DNA of 64,000 nucleotides from JALZBL01 sp040004775 (GTDB taxonomy: Bacteria; Actinomycetota; Actinomycetes; Mycobacteriales; Jatrophihabitantaceae). The notes beneath the pieces were generated by a model, which did not search any database, was not told the origin of the DNA, and saw only the letters and a program-made list of their open reading frames with translations. Location of the stretch: assembly GCA_040004775.1 (NCBI GenBank), contig JBDUAD010000003.1, forward strand, positions 1-64,000. Reading direction: 5' to 3'. The position numbers and the translations under genes were made by a program. The first letter of the stretch is position 1; the number at the start of each line of letters is the position of its first letter. Positions 32,751 through 41,338 of the stretch are shown one piece after another.

Positions 32751-35700
32751 TCAGGCGATCAGGCGGACCTCTGACGATCCGTCGCTGCGTCGGCGGATCT
32801 CCAGCCGCTCGGGGATGCGGTCCTTCAGCTCGGTCACGTGACTGACGATGCCGACGACCCGGCCGCGGTCGCGCAGGTCGTCGACCACGGCCATGACGTC
32901 GTCCAGCGTGTCGGCGTCGAGGCTGCCGAACCCCTCGTCGATGAACAAGGTGTCGAGGTCGACGCCGCCGGCCTCCGCTGTCACAACGTCGGCCAGACCG
33001 AGGGCCAGGGCCAACGACGTGTAGAAGGTCTCGCCGCCGGACAGGGAGCGGGGGTCGCGGGCTTCGCCGGTGTGCTCGTCGATCACGCTGAGCGTCAGGC
33101 CACCTCGGTCGCGGGCCCGGGCGCCCTGATCGACCCGCCGCAGCGCGTAGCGACCCGACGACATGGCGGCCAGGCGCAGGTTGGCCGCGGCGACCACCTG
33201 CCCGAACCACCGGCGCAGCACGTAGGTGGTCAGCGTCATGCGCAGATGGCCGTCCATGCCGCGCGCCAGGTCGGCCAGATGGATCACCGCGCGGCTCTGC
33301 ACGTCCTGGGCGGCGGCGTCGGCGACCGCACAGTGCACCTCCGCCACCCGAGCGGTCAGGCGGGCCATCGAGCGATCGGCCTGGCCGGCCCGGTCGCGGG
33401 CGGCGCGGTCGGCGCTCTCGGCGCGCGCGAGGTCGGAGGTCGCGGCCACGGCCCGAGCGCGGACGGTGTCCACCTCCTCGACGTCCACCGCCGACAGGCC
33501 GGCATCGTCGGCCCGGGCGCGACGCCGCACCAGCTCATCGGCCCACCTGCGGGTCCGCGCCTCCACGACGCGTTGGTCGTCCGGCGGGAGGGCCGCCGCG
33601 CGGGCATGGTCCACGTCCACGAATCCGTGCTCGGCCGCCGCCGCATCTGCCTGTGCCACCGCCCGGTCGCGGGCGGCCAGGGTGCGGCCCAACTCCTCGA
33701 GGGCATTGGCGAGCGTGCCGGCCGCCTGCTCCCGCTGTGCCGTCGCCGCCCGCCGGGCGGCCACCGTCGTCCAGCCGTCCACTTCCTCGGCGACCAGCTC
33801 CTCGGCCTGGGTCAGGGCCGCCCGGGCACTGTCGGCCTCGGCCGCGGTGAGCGCCGCGTCGGCCGCGGCCTCGGCCACCAGCGCGACCAGCCGGCCGTAC
33901 TCGGCCTCGAGCTCGGTCAGCCGGGTCAGCGTCTCCACGCGGAGCTCGACTGCCGATTCGGCGTCGGCCACCGCGCCGTGCGCGGCGTCGATCGCGACGC
34001 CGAGCCGCCCGGCCGCGTCCTGCGGATCGTTGGTCGGCTCGATCCCGGCCGTGGCCAGCGCAGTGGCCAGCTCGGTCGCGCCCGCAGCCAGCGCCGCCTC
34101 CGCCGTCGCCCGGCGAAGTCGAGCCGCCGCCCGGTCCCGCTCGGCCGTCTCCAGATGGCGGACGCCCACCGCATCGGCCGCGGGTCTGGCCGGCGCCGGA
34201 TGGACGGTCGATCCGCAGACTCCGCAGGCTCTGCCGGGCGCCAGCCGCGCAGCCAGTTCCGCCGCCATCCCGGCCAGTTGTCGGGCGAGAAGGTCCTGGT
34301 GTTGATCCACTGCGCTCTGGTGGGCGTCGATCGCCCGGATCAGCTCAGCGTGCCGCGTTTCCTGCTCACGACGCAGCCGGCCGGCCAAGGTGGCGGCGGT
34401 GAAACGGCGCTCCAGCTCCTGAAGTCGCCGCCGCGCGCCCTTCAATTGCCCGGCCCGCTCGGCGGTGTCAGCGTCCTGGGCGCGGGCCAGCGCCAGCAGA
34501 TCCGGCAGATCTCGTTCGCGGTCTCGTCGCTCGGCCAGCCGCTTGGCCGCCCGTTCGGCCGCGGCCTCGGCGTTGGTCAAGGCGTCGCGCCGGCGAGGCA
34601 GTGCCGCTTCCACCGCGACGACGGGATCGAGCCGGTAGGTCTCCTCCCGCGCCTCGATCGACACCCGGCCCAGCGTGCGCGCCGCGCGGCGGCTGCCCGC
34701 AGCGTCGTCGAGGTCGGCGGTAGTCAACTCTCGACGGGGCAGCACCGCCTGCGCGGCCGCGCTGATCCAGTGGGCGGCCAATGGCGCGACCTGAGCCCGC
34801 CACGCGTCTGCGCCGGCCACGGCGTCCTCCATGCCGGCCAGCAGGGGACGCAGTGGCTCGGCGGACCGGGCCAGGACCAAGCGCTGCACAGCGTCCTCGT
34901 ACTGCGCGCGGCCACGCTCGTGCTCGGCCACGGCGGCCCGGGCGGCGAGTGCGCGCTCCAGTCGGTCGAGGTCGGTGGCCGCCTCGCCGGCCACGGCCCG
35001 GGCCGCGGTCAGGCGCGCGGATTGCTCGGCCGCCGCCGTCTCGGCCAGCGCGGCGGCGGCGGTGGCCTCGAGGGTCAACTCGGCCAGGCGTTCCGTTCGT
35101 CCGGCGCCCGGCGCGGCCAGGAGCTCGGCCCGCCGGTCGGCCTCGAGCCCGGCCGCCTCGGCGGCCGCGGACAGGCACTGGCGGACCCGAGCCTCGGCCG
35201 CCTCGGCTCCCACCCGGGCCTGTCCCCGGCGGCGGGTCAGCTCGTCGGTCACCCGGTCGTAGAGCGCGGTGCCGAACAGGCGGGTGAGCACCAGCCGGCG
35301 GTCGTCGTCGTCGGCTCGCAGAAATCGCGCGAACTCCCCCTGGGGGAGCAGGACCACCTGGGTGAACTGGTCGCGGTTGAGCCCGATCACCTCGCCGATG
35401 ATCTCGCCGACCTCGGCCTTGTTGCTGGAGACACTGGTCCAGCTCCCGTGCTCGCGGCGCTCGAGGTGGACCGCGGCGGCCTGCCGGGTCCGCCCTTCAC
35501 CGCGGCGCTTGGGCCGTTCCCACTCCGGGCTGCGGCTGATGCGATAGCGGCGTCCGCGCACGGACAGCTCGAGCCGGACCCGGGGTTCGAGGTCCGGCGA
35601 CGCGAAGTCCGAGTGCAACCGGTCCGGGCTGGCGTCGGCCGCCGGCGCGCCGTAAAGGGCGAATGTGACCGCGTCGAGGATCGTGCTCTTGCCCGCGCCG

Positions 35701-35810
35701 GTCGGACCCTCGAGCAGGAACAGGCCGCCGGACGCCAACCGCTCGAAGTCGACGTACTGCTCCCCGGCGAACGGCCCGAACGCCTGCAGGTACAGCGAGT
35801 GCAGTCGCAT
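32751..35810 (-). CDS. sbcC: Exonuclease SbcC (Rad50-like ATPase)
   Basis: 1019 residues. Walker A GPTGAGKST near 35-43 follows LQAFGPFAGEQYVDF. Two long Ala/Glu/Arg-rich coiled-coil arms flank a zinc hook with CGVCG at about 535. The C-terminus has the ABC signature LSGGETFYTSLALALG, Walker B TLFIDEGFGSLD and the H-loop SHVTEL. With SbcD it forms a nuclease that opens hairpins and processes DNA ends. ATG 35810 shares one base with the sbcD stop (TGATG). A 1095-codon opposite-strand frame over sbcCD is a GC-bias artefact. Confidence 0.95.
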   Translation of the reverse strand: MRLHSLYLQAFGPFAGEQYVDFERLASGGLFLLEGPTGAGKSTILDAVTFALYGAPAADASPDRLHSDFASPDLEPRVRLELSVRGRRYRISRSPEWERPKRRGEGRTRQAAAVHLERREHGSWTSVSSNKAEVGEIIGEVIGLNRDQFTQVVLLPQGEFARFLRADDDDRRLVLTRLFGTALYDRVTDELTRRRGQARVGAEAAEARVRQCLSAAAEAAGLEADRRAELLAAPGAGRTERLAELTLEATAAAALAETAAAEQSARLTAARAVAGEAATDLDRLERALAARAAVAEHERGRAQYEDAVQRLVLARSAEPLRPLLAGMEDAVAGADAWRAQVAPLAAHWISAAAQAVLPRRELTTADLDDAAGSRRAARTLGRVSIEAREETYRLDPVVAVEAALPRRRDALTNAEAAAERAAKRLAERRDRERDLPDLLALARAQDADTAERAGQLKGARRRLQELERRFTAATLAGRLRREQETRHAELIRAIDAHQSAVDQHQDLLARQLAGMAAELAARLAPGRACGVCGSTVHPAPARPAADAVGVRHLETAERDRAAARLRRATAEAALAAGATELATALATAGIEPTNDPQDAAGRLGVAIDAAHGAVADAESAVELRVETLTRLTELEAEYGRLVALVAEAAADAALTAAEADSARAALTQAEELVAEEVDGWTTVAARRAATAQREQAAGTLANALEELGRTLAARDRAVAQADAAAAEHGFVDVDHARAAALPPDDQRVVEARTRRWADELVRRRARADDAGLSAVDVEEVDTVRARAVAATSDLARAESADRAARDRAGQADRSMARLTARVAEVHCAVADAAAQDVQSRAVIHLADLARGMDGHLRMTLTTYVLRRWFGQVVAAANLRLAAMSSGRYALRRVDQGARARDRGGLTLSVIDEHTGEARDPRSLSGGETFYTSLALALGLADVVTAEAGGVDLDTLFIDEGFGSLDADTLDDVMAVVDDLRDRGRVVGIVSHVTELKDRIPERLEIRRRSDGSSEVRLIA

Positions 35811-36979
35811 CAGGCGTCGACCTCCACCCGTTGTGCCGCCTCGACCGCCCCGCGCAGAACCTCGCGCTGGTCGTCGTCGGCCGCAGCACCGTCCACCCAC
35901 TCGACGAATGACGCGCAGATCTCCACGGGATCGACCGTCTCGGCCAGTCGAGCCAGGTCCGCCGCGGCCCTGGTCTCGGCGTCGTCGGACCGATCGGGTG
36001 CGAACTCGAGCAACAGGGTGTGCGGCCAGACCGCGCGCAGCCGTTCCATGGGTGAGGTGGGGCGCACGGAGTCGGTGAGAACGACCTTGACGAAGGCCTC
36101 GGCCACGTCGGCCAGGTCGCTCTGAGCCCGAGCCACCAGCTCATCGAGCCGGCCGCGGACCTCCCGTAGCGGGCGTTCGGTCGGCACCGCGATCGCCTCG
36201 GTGGTCACCGACCCGTCCCCGCCCAACTCGACCAGCGTGACCGACTTGCGGTGGTGGCGCTCGGAGAAGGAGAACGCCAACGGCGAGCCCGAGTAGCGCA
36301 CCCGCCCCGACCGGCCGACTTGTTGTGCGCCGTGCAGGTGGCCGAGGGCGACGTAGTCGACGCCGGCGAAGACCGCGGCCGGCGCGTCGCCGATCCCGCC
36401 GACGCGGATGTCGCGCTCGGACTCGCACGGCTGGGCGCCAGTGACGAACGCGTGTGCCGCCACGACCACCCGGGCCACCCCGCGGGCCCGCGCATCGGCC
36501 CGTACCGCGGCCACCGCCGCGCCGAGCACTCCGGCGTGCGAGCGCTCCTGCACCCCGAGTTCGTCCATGACCGCGTCCGGCAGCAGGTACGGCAGCCCGT
36601 AGAGCGCCACCGGGCCGTGTTCGTCGTGCAGGACCACCGGCCGAGCCAGGTCCGCGACCGAGGTGCGCAGATGCACGCCGGCCGCTTCGCTCAGCGCCGC
36701 GGCAAAGCCGAGCCGGACGGCCGAGTCGTGGTTGCCGCTGATCAGCAGCACTGGTACGTGCGCCGCCGCCAACGCGGCCAGGACCTCGTCGAGCAGCCGG
36801 ACCGCGTCGACCGGAGGCACCGCCCGGTCGTAGACGTCGCCGGCGACGATCACCGCATCCGCCTGGCGCTCCACCGCGGTGTTCACCAGCCAGGTGAGGA
36901 ACGTCCGTTGCGCCGGCAACCGCGGCTCGGCGTGCAACGACCGGCCGAGGTGCCAGTCGGAGGTGTGCAGCAGCCGCAT
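35810..36979 (-). CDS. sbcD: Exonuclease SbcD (Mre11-like nuclease)
   Basis: 389 residues. Calcineurin-like phosphoesterase motifs: DWHLGRSL at 8-15, AGDVYDRA, ISGNHDSA, AAHAFVTGAQ, and GHLHGAQ with the final metal His. A C-terminal capping domain follows from about 275. ATG 36979 begins the first strand; the upstream frame to 37381 crosses the neighbouring promoter and is rejected. It precedes sbcC in a two-gene operon and supplies the Mn-dependent nuclease of the complex. Confidence 0.95.
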   Translation of the reverse strand: MRLLHTSDWHLGRSLHAEPRLPAQRTFLTWLVNTAVERQADAVIVAGDVYDRAVPPVDAVRLLDEVLAALAAAHVPVLLISGNHDSAVRLGFAAALSEAAGVHLRTSVADLARPVVLHDEHGPVALYGLPYLLPDAVMDELGVQERSHAGVLGAAVAAVRADARARGVARVVVAAHAFVTGAQPCESERDIRVGGIGDAPAAVFAGVDYVALGHLHGAQQVGRSGRVRYSGSPLAFSFSERHHRKSVTLVELGGDGSVTTEAIAVPTERPLREVRGRLDELVARAQSDLADVAEAFVKVVLTDSVRPTSPMERLRAVWPHTLLLEFAPDRSDDAETRAAADLARLAETVDPVEICASFVEWVDGAAADDDQREVLRGAVEAAQRVEVDA

Positions 36980-37094
36980 GCCGCGATGATGGAACGCCCC
37001 TGTGACGATTTCGTTCAGGCGCGCACCGGCCGGTATTTCCGCGTCGGGTCGCAACTGACGGCCGGGCCGCTCGGACCCCTGATCGCTGCTTTCC

Positions 37095-37112
37095 CTACAC
37101 TCACCGGTGTAG
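37095..37112 (+). promoter_or_regulatory. Promoter/operator of the sugar ABC operon
   Basis: CTACAC-tcaccg-GTGTAG is an inverted repeat with perfect 6-bp arms, and contains a -10-like TACACT (37096-37101). It lies 52 nt before the binding-protein start, where a LacI- or GntR-type repressor would be expected. None is encoded nearby. Confidence 0.45.
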
Positions 37113-37163
37113 TCGTCGACCAGGACGGTGCTCCAGGTCTCGACCCGAGCCCTTGGAGGCAGC

Positions 37164-38522
37164 ATGGACGTATCCCGGCGTTCCTTTCTCGGTGGTACGG
37201 CGGGGACCGCGGCCCTGCTCGGGCTGGGCGCGTGCTCCTCCGTCCACTCCGGTGGTGGTGCGGCCGGCAGCTCCTCGGGCAGCGCGCAGACCACCGGCGC
37301 CAAGGCCAGCTCCGGGCCGGTCAAGGGCACGCTGACCTTCGCGTTCTGGGGCGGTTCCACCGGTGAGACCAAGGGCTTCAACTACGTCAAGCAGAAGTTC
37401 GAGGCCGCCAATCCCGGCGCCACTGTGAACTTCAAGGTCAGTCCCTACGACGGATTCTTCGCCGGCATTGACCGCAGCCTGCAGGCCGGCAACGGGCCGG
37501 ACGTCTTCCGGGTGGACTACACGACGATCGGCAAGTACAGCCGCAAGGGCCTGCTGCTCGACCTGACTCCCTACGTCTCCCAGCAGGAGGTCGACGGGTT
37601 CCTGCCCGCGCTGTGGGAGGCGGTCAAGTACAACGGCCTGCCCTACGGCGTGCCGCACCAGACCGACACGACGTGCATCGTCTACAACACCGCGGCTTTC
37701 TCGAGCGCCGGCATCACCTCGGTACCGAGCAAGCTCTCCGACGCCTGGACGTGGGAGGAGTTCGGCGCGGTGGCCGACAAGCTGCGCGCCTCGTTGCCGC
37801 CGACCAAGTTCCCCTTTGCCTACGACTGGACCCAGGCCGGCGCGTTCCGGTGGTTGTCCTGGCTGTACCAGAAGGGCGGCACGCTGCTCACCGACGACCT
37901 CAAGCACTGCGCCTTCCCCAGCGATGCGGCCACCGCGACCATGGACTACACCAAGAGCTTCTTCACCAAGAAGTGGGTGCCCGGCAGTAACAAGGTGAAG
38001 ACCAGTCAGTACTCGGACAACTTCTTCCTCAGTCAGACCGTGCCGATGTCCTTCATCGGCGACTTCCTAGTGCCGTCGCTGGCCGACCCGAAGCAGGGCT
38101 ACAAGGGCGACTTCAAGGCGACATACATGCCGCAGGACACCGCGGCGGCGTCCGACCTCGGCGGCAACGCGATCGTGGCGCGGGCCAACACCAAGAACAA
38201 GGACCTGGCCGCGGCGTTTCTGAAGTTCCTCGTGACCGAGGACATGATGAAGTACTTCTGCGAGCAGGCGATCGAGCTGCCGACGCTGAAGTCGCTGGCT
38301 ACCGCCGACCTGAACTACGCCAGCCGTCCGGACGTGGTCAAGCTCTGCGCCGAACAGGCGGCGACGATCTCCGACCGCAACGTCAAGGAGGTCACCAGCC
38401 CGGCGTTCGCCCAGATCAACACCGTGCTGCAGGACCAGCTGGAACAGGCTTTCAACGGCCGCTCCAGTGCGGACTCCATCGCGGCGATCAAGTCCGGGGT
38501 GGACAAGGCGCTGGCCGGCTGA
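37164..38522 (+). CDS. Sugar ABC transporter substrate-binding lipoprotein
   Basis: 452 residues. The N-terminus has a twin-arginine motif SRRSFLGG with a lipobox LGACS (Cys24 or so), so it is probably exported folded through Tat and lipidated. The mature part is a family-1 extracellular solute-binding protein: TLTFAFWGGS, GNGPDVFRVDY, YGVPHQTDTTCIVYN, AYDWTQAG. This is the CUT1 type, binding oligosaccharides or glycerol-phosphate-like ligands. ATG 37164 has GGAGG 6 nt upstream. Two permease genes follow; the ATPase must come from elsewhere. Confidence 0.93.
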   Translation: MDVSRRSFLGGTAGTAALLGLGACSSVHSGGGAAGSSSGSAQTTGAKASSGPVKGTLTFAFWGGSTGETKGFNYVKQKFEAANPGATVNFKVSPYDGFFAGIDRSLQAGNGPDVFRVDYTTIGKYSRKGLLLDLTPYVSQQEVDGFLPALWEAVKYNGLPYGVPHQTDTTCIVYNTAAFSSAGITSVPSKLSDAWTWEEFGAVADKLRASLPPTKFPFAYDWTQAGAFRWLSWLYQKGGTLLTDDLKHCAFPSDAATATMDYTKSFFTKKWVPGSNKVKTSQYSDNFFLSQTVPMSFIGDFLVPSLADPKQGYKGDFKATYMPQDTAAASDLGGNAIVARANTKNKDLAAAFLKFLVTEDMMKYFCEQAIELPTLKSLATADLNYASRPDVVKLCAEQAATISDRNVKEVTSPAFAQINTVLQDQLEQAFNGRSSADSIAAIKSGVDKALAG

Positions 38523-38535
38523 GCGGGGGCCTGCC

Positions 38536-39501
38536 GTGACCGCCACCGAGCAGTCCGCCCCGGTCACTGCGCCTACAACGTCGGCCGACGCGCCACCGAA
38601 TCCGCTGCGCCGGCGGCCGGTCCGGGTCCGCGGGCAGGCCTTGGCCACCGGCGGCTTCCTACTGCCCAACCTGGCGCTGGTCGGGTTGTTCCTCGTGATC
38701 CCGCTGGCCCTGACCCTGGTCGTCAGCTTACAGAGGCTCGAGTCGCTCGGGCCGGCCCAGTTCCTCGGCGTCAACAACTACGCCGACCTGTTGGTCGACC
38801 ACGTCTTCTACCAGACCCTGCTCAACACGGTGATCTTCACCGTGGCCACCGTGCCGGTGAGTATGGCCATCGGGTTGGCCATCGCCACCCTGCTCGACGG
38901 CGTGCTGCCGGGCCGCACCCTCTACCGCTCGATCATCTTCCTGCCGCTGGTCATCTCCAGCGTGTCCATCGGACTGCTCGGATCGTGGATGTTCGAGCAG
39001 TACAACGGCTTCGTCAACAAGCTGCTGGCCGCGATCGGCGTGGGCCAGCCGGCCTGGCAGTCCGACGGCACTTGGGCCATGGTGTCGATCATCATCGTCA
39101 CGCTGTGGCAGCGTGTCGGGTTCTCGATGCTGATCTACCTGGCCGGCCTGCAGGGCGTCGACCGCGGAATCCTGGAAGCGGCCACCGTGGACGGCGCGGG
39201 CCCGTGGCAGCGGTTCCGCCGTATCACTTTCCCGCTGCTCGGCCCGTCGACGTTCTTTTTGCTGATCATGAACCTGATCTACTCGTTCCAGATCTTCGAC
39301 ACCGTCTACGCCATGACCGCAGGTGGCCCTAACTACTCCACGACGATGGTCGTGACCTACGCCTATCGCCAGGGCTTCGACGAGCACGGCCCGGGCCAGC
39401 TCGGCTACGCCGCGGCCATCGGCGTGGTCATCTTCGTCATCACGTTGCTGCTGACCGCGGGTCAGTGGCGGCTCAGTCGGCAGAACGAGCAGGTCGGATG
39501 A
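38536..39501 (+). CDS. Sugar ABC transporter permease (MalF type)
   Basis: 321 residues with six helices (first at about 40-62). The EAA loop that docks the ATPase is EAATVDGAGPWQRFRRITFP. MTAGGPNYSTT after helix 5 is typical of MalF/UgpA permeases. The first 30 residues are a Thr/Pro-rich cytosolic tail. GTG 38536, 13 nt after the binding-protein stop. Partner of the following permease. Confidence 0.93.
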   Translation: MTATEQSAPVTAPTTSADAPPNPLRRRPVRVRGQALATGGFLLPNLALVGLFLVIPLALTLVVSLQRLESLGPAQFLGVNNYADLLVDHVFYQTLLNTVIFTVATVPVSMAIGLAIATLLDGVLPGRTLYRSIIFLPLVISSVSIGLLGSWMFEQYNGFVNKLLAAIGVGQPAWQSDGTWAMVSIIIVTLWQRVGFSMLIYLAGLQGVDRGILEAATVDGAGPWQRFRRITFPLLGPSTFFLLIMNLIYSFQIFDTVYAMTAGGPNYSTTMVVTYAYRQGFDEHGPGQLGYAAAIGVVIFVITLLLTAGQWRLSRQNEQVG

Positions 39502-39538
39502 ACGGGCCCGGCGTCGCCGGGAAGGGGGAGGCTCGGCC

Positions 39539-40426
39539 ATGACGATCACTTCGGCCACCGGAGCGGCCGCCGCTGAACTGACGCCCGTTGCCTATCGGCG
39601 TCGGCCCCGCGGGCGGTTCTTCGGCCTGCGCCTGACCGCGGCGATTGTCATCACGTTGGTCATGTTCTTCCCGCTGTACTGGATGCTGCTGACCGCGTTC
39701 TCCACCCGGCAGGATCTCTACGAGCCGGGGCTTCATCTGTGGCCCCGGCATCTGACCCTCGACAACTTCCGCGACCCGTTCGATCACTACCCGGTGTGGA
39801 CGTGGGTACGGAACTCAACGATCATCGCCGTGCTGGTCACCCTGATCACCGTTGTGGTGAATCTGCTGGCCGGCTACGCCTTCGCCAAGATGCAGTTCCG
39901 GTTCAAGACGCCGTTGTTCCTCGTCCTGCTCTCGACCATGATGATCCCGGTCCAGTCGATCATGGTGGCCCAGTTCAAGCTGGCGGTGCGGCTGAACCTG
40001 TACGGCAACGCCTGGTCGGTGATCCTGCCCGAGAGCGCGGCGGTGTTCGGGATCTTCCTGGCCCGCCAGTTCTTCCTGGCCATCCCGGACGAGTTGACCG
40101 AGGCCGCGCGGGTCGACGGAGCCGGGCCGCTGCGCACCTTCTGGTCCGTGGTCCTGCCGCTGTGCAAACCGCTGGTCGCCGTGTTGACGCTGCTCACGTT
40201 CAGCAGCGAGTGGAACGCCTTCTCCTGGCCGCTGATCGCCCTGTTCGGCGATGAGCAGGGCTACACATTGCCCATCGGTCTGGTCACCGATCTCAAGGGC
40301 CAGTACACCTCCAACTACGGCGCGATCATGGCCATCAGCCTCATCTCGATCCTGCCGGTCGTGGTGCTCTTCGTGGCCTTCCAGCGCTACTTCGTCGAAG
40401 GACTGGCGCGCTCCGGCATCAAGTAG
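39539..40426 (+). CDS. Sugar ABC transporter permease (MalG type)
   Basis: 295 residues, six helices. EAA loop: TEAARVDGAGPLRTFWSVV. The C-terminus RYFVEGLARSGIK is the standard MalG/UgpE ending. ATG 39539 follows GGGGGAGG. It completes the membrane channel; no ATP-binding gene follows, which is normal in actinobacteria where one MsmK-type ATPase serves several importers. Confidence 0.94.
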   Translation: MTITSATGAAAAELTPVAYRRRPRGRFFGLRLTAAIVITLVMFFPLYWMLLTAFSTRQDLYEPGLHLWPRHLTLDNFRDPFDHYPVWTWVRNSTIIAVLVTLITVVVNLLAGYAFAKMQFRFKTPLFLVLLSTMMIPVQSIMVAQFKLAVRLNLYGNAWSVILPESAAVFGIFLARQFFLAIPDELTEAARVDGAGPLRTFWSVVLPLCKPLVAVLTLLTFSSEWNAFSWPLIALFGDEQGYTLPIGLVTDLKGQYTSNYGAIMAISLISILPVVVLFVAFQRYFVEGLARSGIK

Positions 40427-40464
40427 GTCGCCGGCCGCACGGACAGGGCCGGCTCAGCGTACGA

Positions 40465-40761
40465 ATGCCGGCGTCGTACGAACGGCGGGGTCGTTTGACG
40501 CCGGCCACCGGGTACCCGACCATCGGGCGCGTGGTAGTGGCGCTGTCGATCACCCTGCTCGTCGCGCTGGCACTGGCTCTGACCGCATTCACCGTTCACG
40601 AGATTCCCGGCCGGCTGCGACTGTCGGTGGTTGCGGTGCTGACCATGGTGCTGGCCACGACTCTGGCGGTGATCGTCGACCTCGACCATCCCTACACCGG
40701 GGTGAACAACGTGACGGCCAAGGACATGGTTCGGGTGGCCCAGAACAGCACCAGCAACTAA
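40465..40761 (+). CDS. Short membrane protein, probable DUF4239 C-terminal remnant
   Basis: 98 residues. Two helices (VVVALSITLLVALALALTAF and LSVVAVLTMVLATTLAVI) followed at once by DLDHPYTGVNNV, the D-x-x-x-P-(F/Y)-x-G ending seen at the C-terminus of DUF4239 membrane proteins, which are normally about 250 residues. The N-terminal half of such a protein is absent, so this is either a truncated relic or a shortened paralogue. TTG 40495 is an alternative start. No clear ribosome site. Confidence 0.5.
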   Translation: MPASYERRGRLTPATGYPTIGRVVVALSITLLVALALALTAFTVHEIPGRLRLSVVAVLTMVLATTLAVIVDLDHPYTGVNNVTAKDMVRVAQNSTSN

Positions 40762-40817
40762 GCGGCTCTGTGGGGCGCGCCGGTGACGACCGGCGACGAC
40801 CGAGGCGTCGCGACACC

Positions 40818-40904
40818 ATGAAATTGGCAGTGGCCCACTGGGCGAGAACGGAAGTGCTTCACTCGGCGAGCCCGGCAGTGGTTCACTGGGCGCCATGCCA
40901 TTGA
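40818..40904 (+). CDS. Possible 28-residue leader peptide over the 24-bp repeats
   Basis: ATG 40818 opens a 28-codon frame that runs through all three 24-bp repeats, giving 8-residue periods (AVAHWART, EVLHSASP, AVVHWAPC). It stops at 40902-40904, ten bases inside the next gene. A stop just past a downstream start is how translational coupling often looks. No good ribosome site is visible. It may be a chance frame. Confidence 0.25.
   Translation: MKLAVAHWARTEVLHSASPAVVHWAPCH
40826..40894. repeat. Three 24-bp tandem repeats, each with a CAGTG-N3-CACTG palindrome
   Basis: Palindromes at 40828-40840 (CAGTGgccCACTG), 40852-40864 (AAGTGcttCACTC) and 40876-40888 (CAGTGgttCACTG), centres exactly 24 bp apart. 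The third ends 6 nt before the ATG of the nitroreductase-family gene. The layout suits an operator array or an RNA element at the ribosome site. Confidence 0.85.
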
Positions 40905-41332
40905 CCGGTGAGTATCAACCGAGCCCGAGCGACTGGGCCGCTGCCCAGGTCGAGGAATACGAGTCCTCCGGCGGGACGCGTGGCACCGAACTGCAGGGCC
41001 ACCCGGTGATCGTCTTGACCACCCTCGGCGCCCGGTCGGGCAAGCTGCGCAAGACCCCGCTGATGCGCGTCGAGCACGACGGTCGCTACGCCGTTGTCGC
41101 CTCGCTCGGCGGTGCCCCGAAGCACCCGGTCTGGTACCACAACATCGTCGCCGAACCCCACGTCGAGCTGCAGGATGGCCCGGTGCGCCGCGACTACCGA
41201 GCCCGGGAGGTCACCGGCGAGGAGAAGGCCGAGTGGTGGCAGCGCGCGGTGGAGGTCTGGCCGGATTACGCCGCGTACCAGCGCAAGACCGACCGCCAGA
41301 TCCCGGTGTTCGTGCTGGACCCGATCCAGTAG
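40895..41332 (+). CDS. Deazaflavin (F420)-dependent nitroreductase-family protein
   Basis: 145 residues, the split beta-barrel of the Ddn/FDOR-B-like group. Marks: VIVLTTLGARSGKLRKTPLMRVEHDGRY (in pieces TTLGARSGK, KTPLMR), GGAPKHPVWYHNI and PHVELQDG. These residues bind the F420 tail in characterised members, which reduce nitroimidazoles or quinones. ATG 40895 starts 6 nt after a palindromic repeat array and lacks a classical ribosome site. The flavoprotein gene follows after 6 nt, so they are probably one operon. F420 use is by family. Confidence 0.88.
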   Translation: MPLTGEYQPSPSDWAAAQVEEYESSGGTRGTELQGHPVIVLTTLGARSGKLRKTPLMRVEHDGRYAVVASLGGAPKHPVWYHNIVAEPHVELQDGPVRRDYRAREVTGEEKAEWWQRAVEVWPDYAAYQRKTDRQIPVFVLDPIQ

Positions 41333-41338
41333 GCCGGC

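Noticed and set aside
32838..36125. 1095-codon plus-strand frame opposite sbcC/sbcD
   Set aside because: Low-complexity Gly/Arg/His translation antisense to two clearly conserved genes; produced by GC bias.
40826..40894. CRISPR-like repeats
   Set aside because: 24-bp period is continuous with no unique spacers; the units are internally palindromic.
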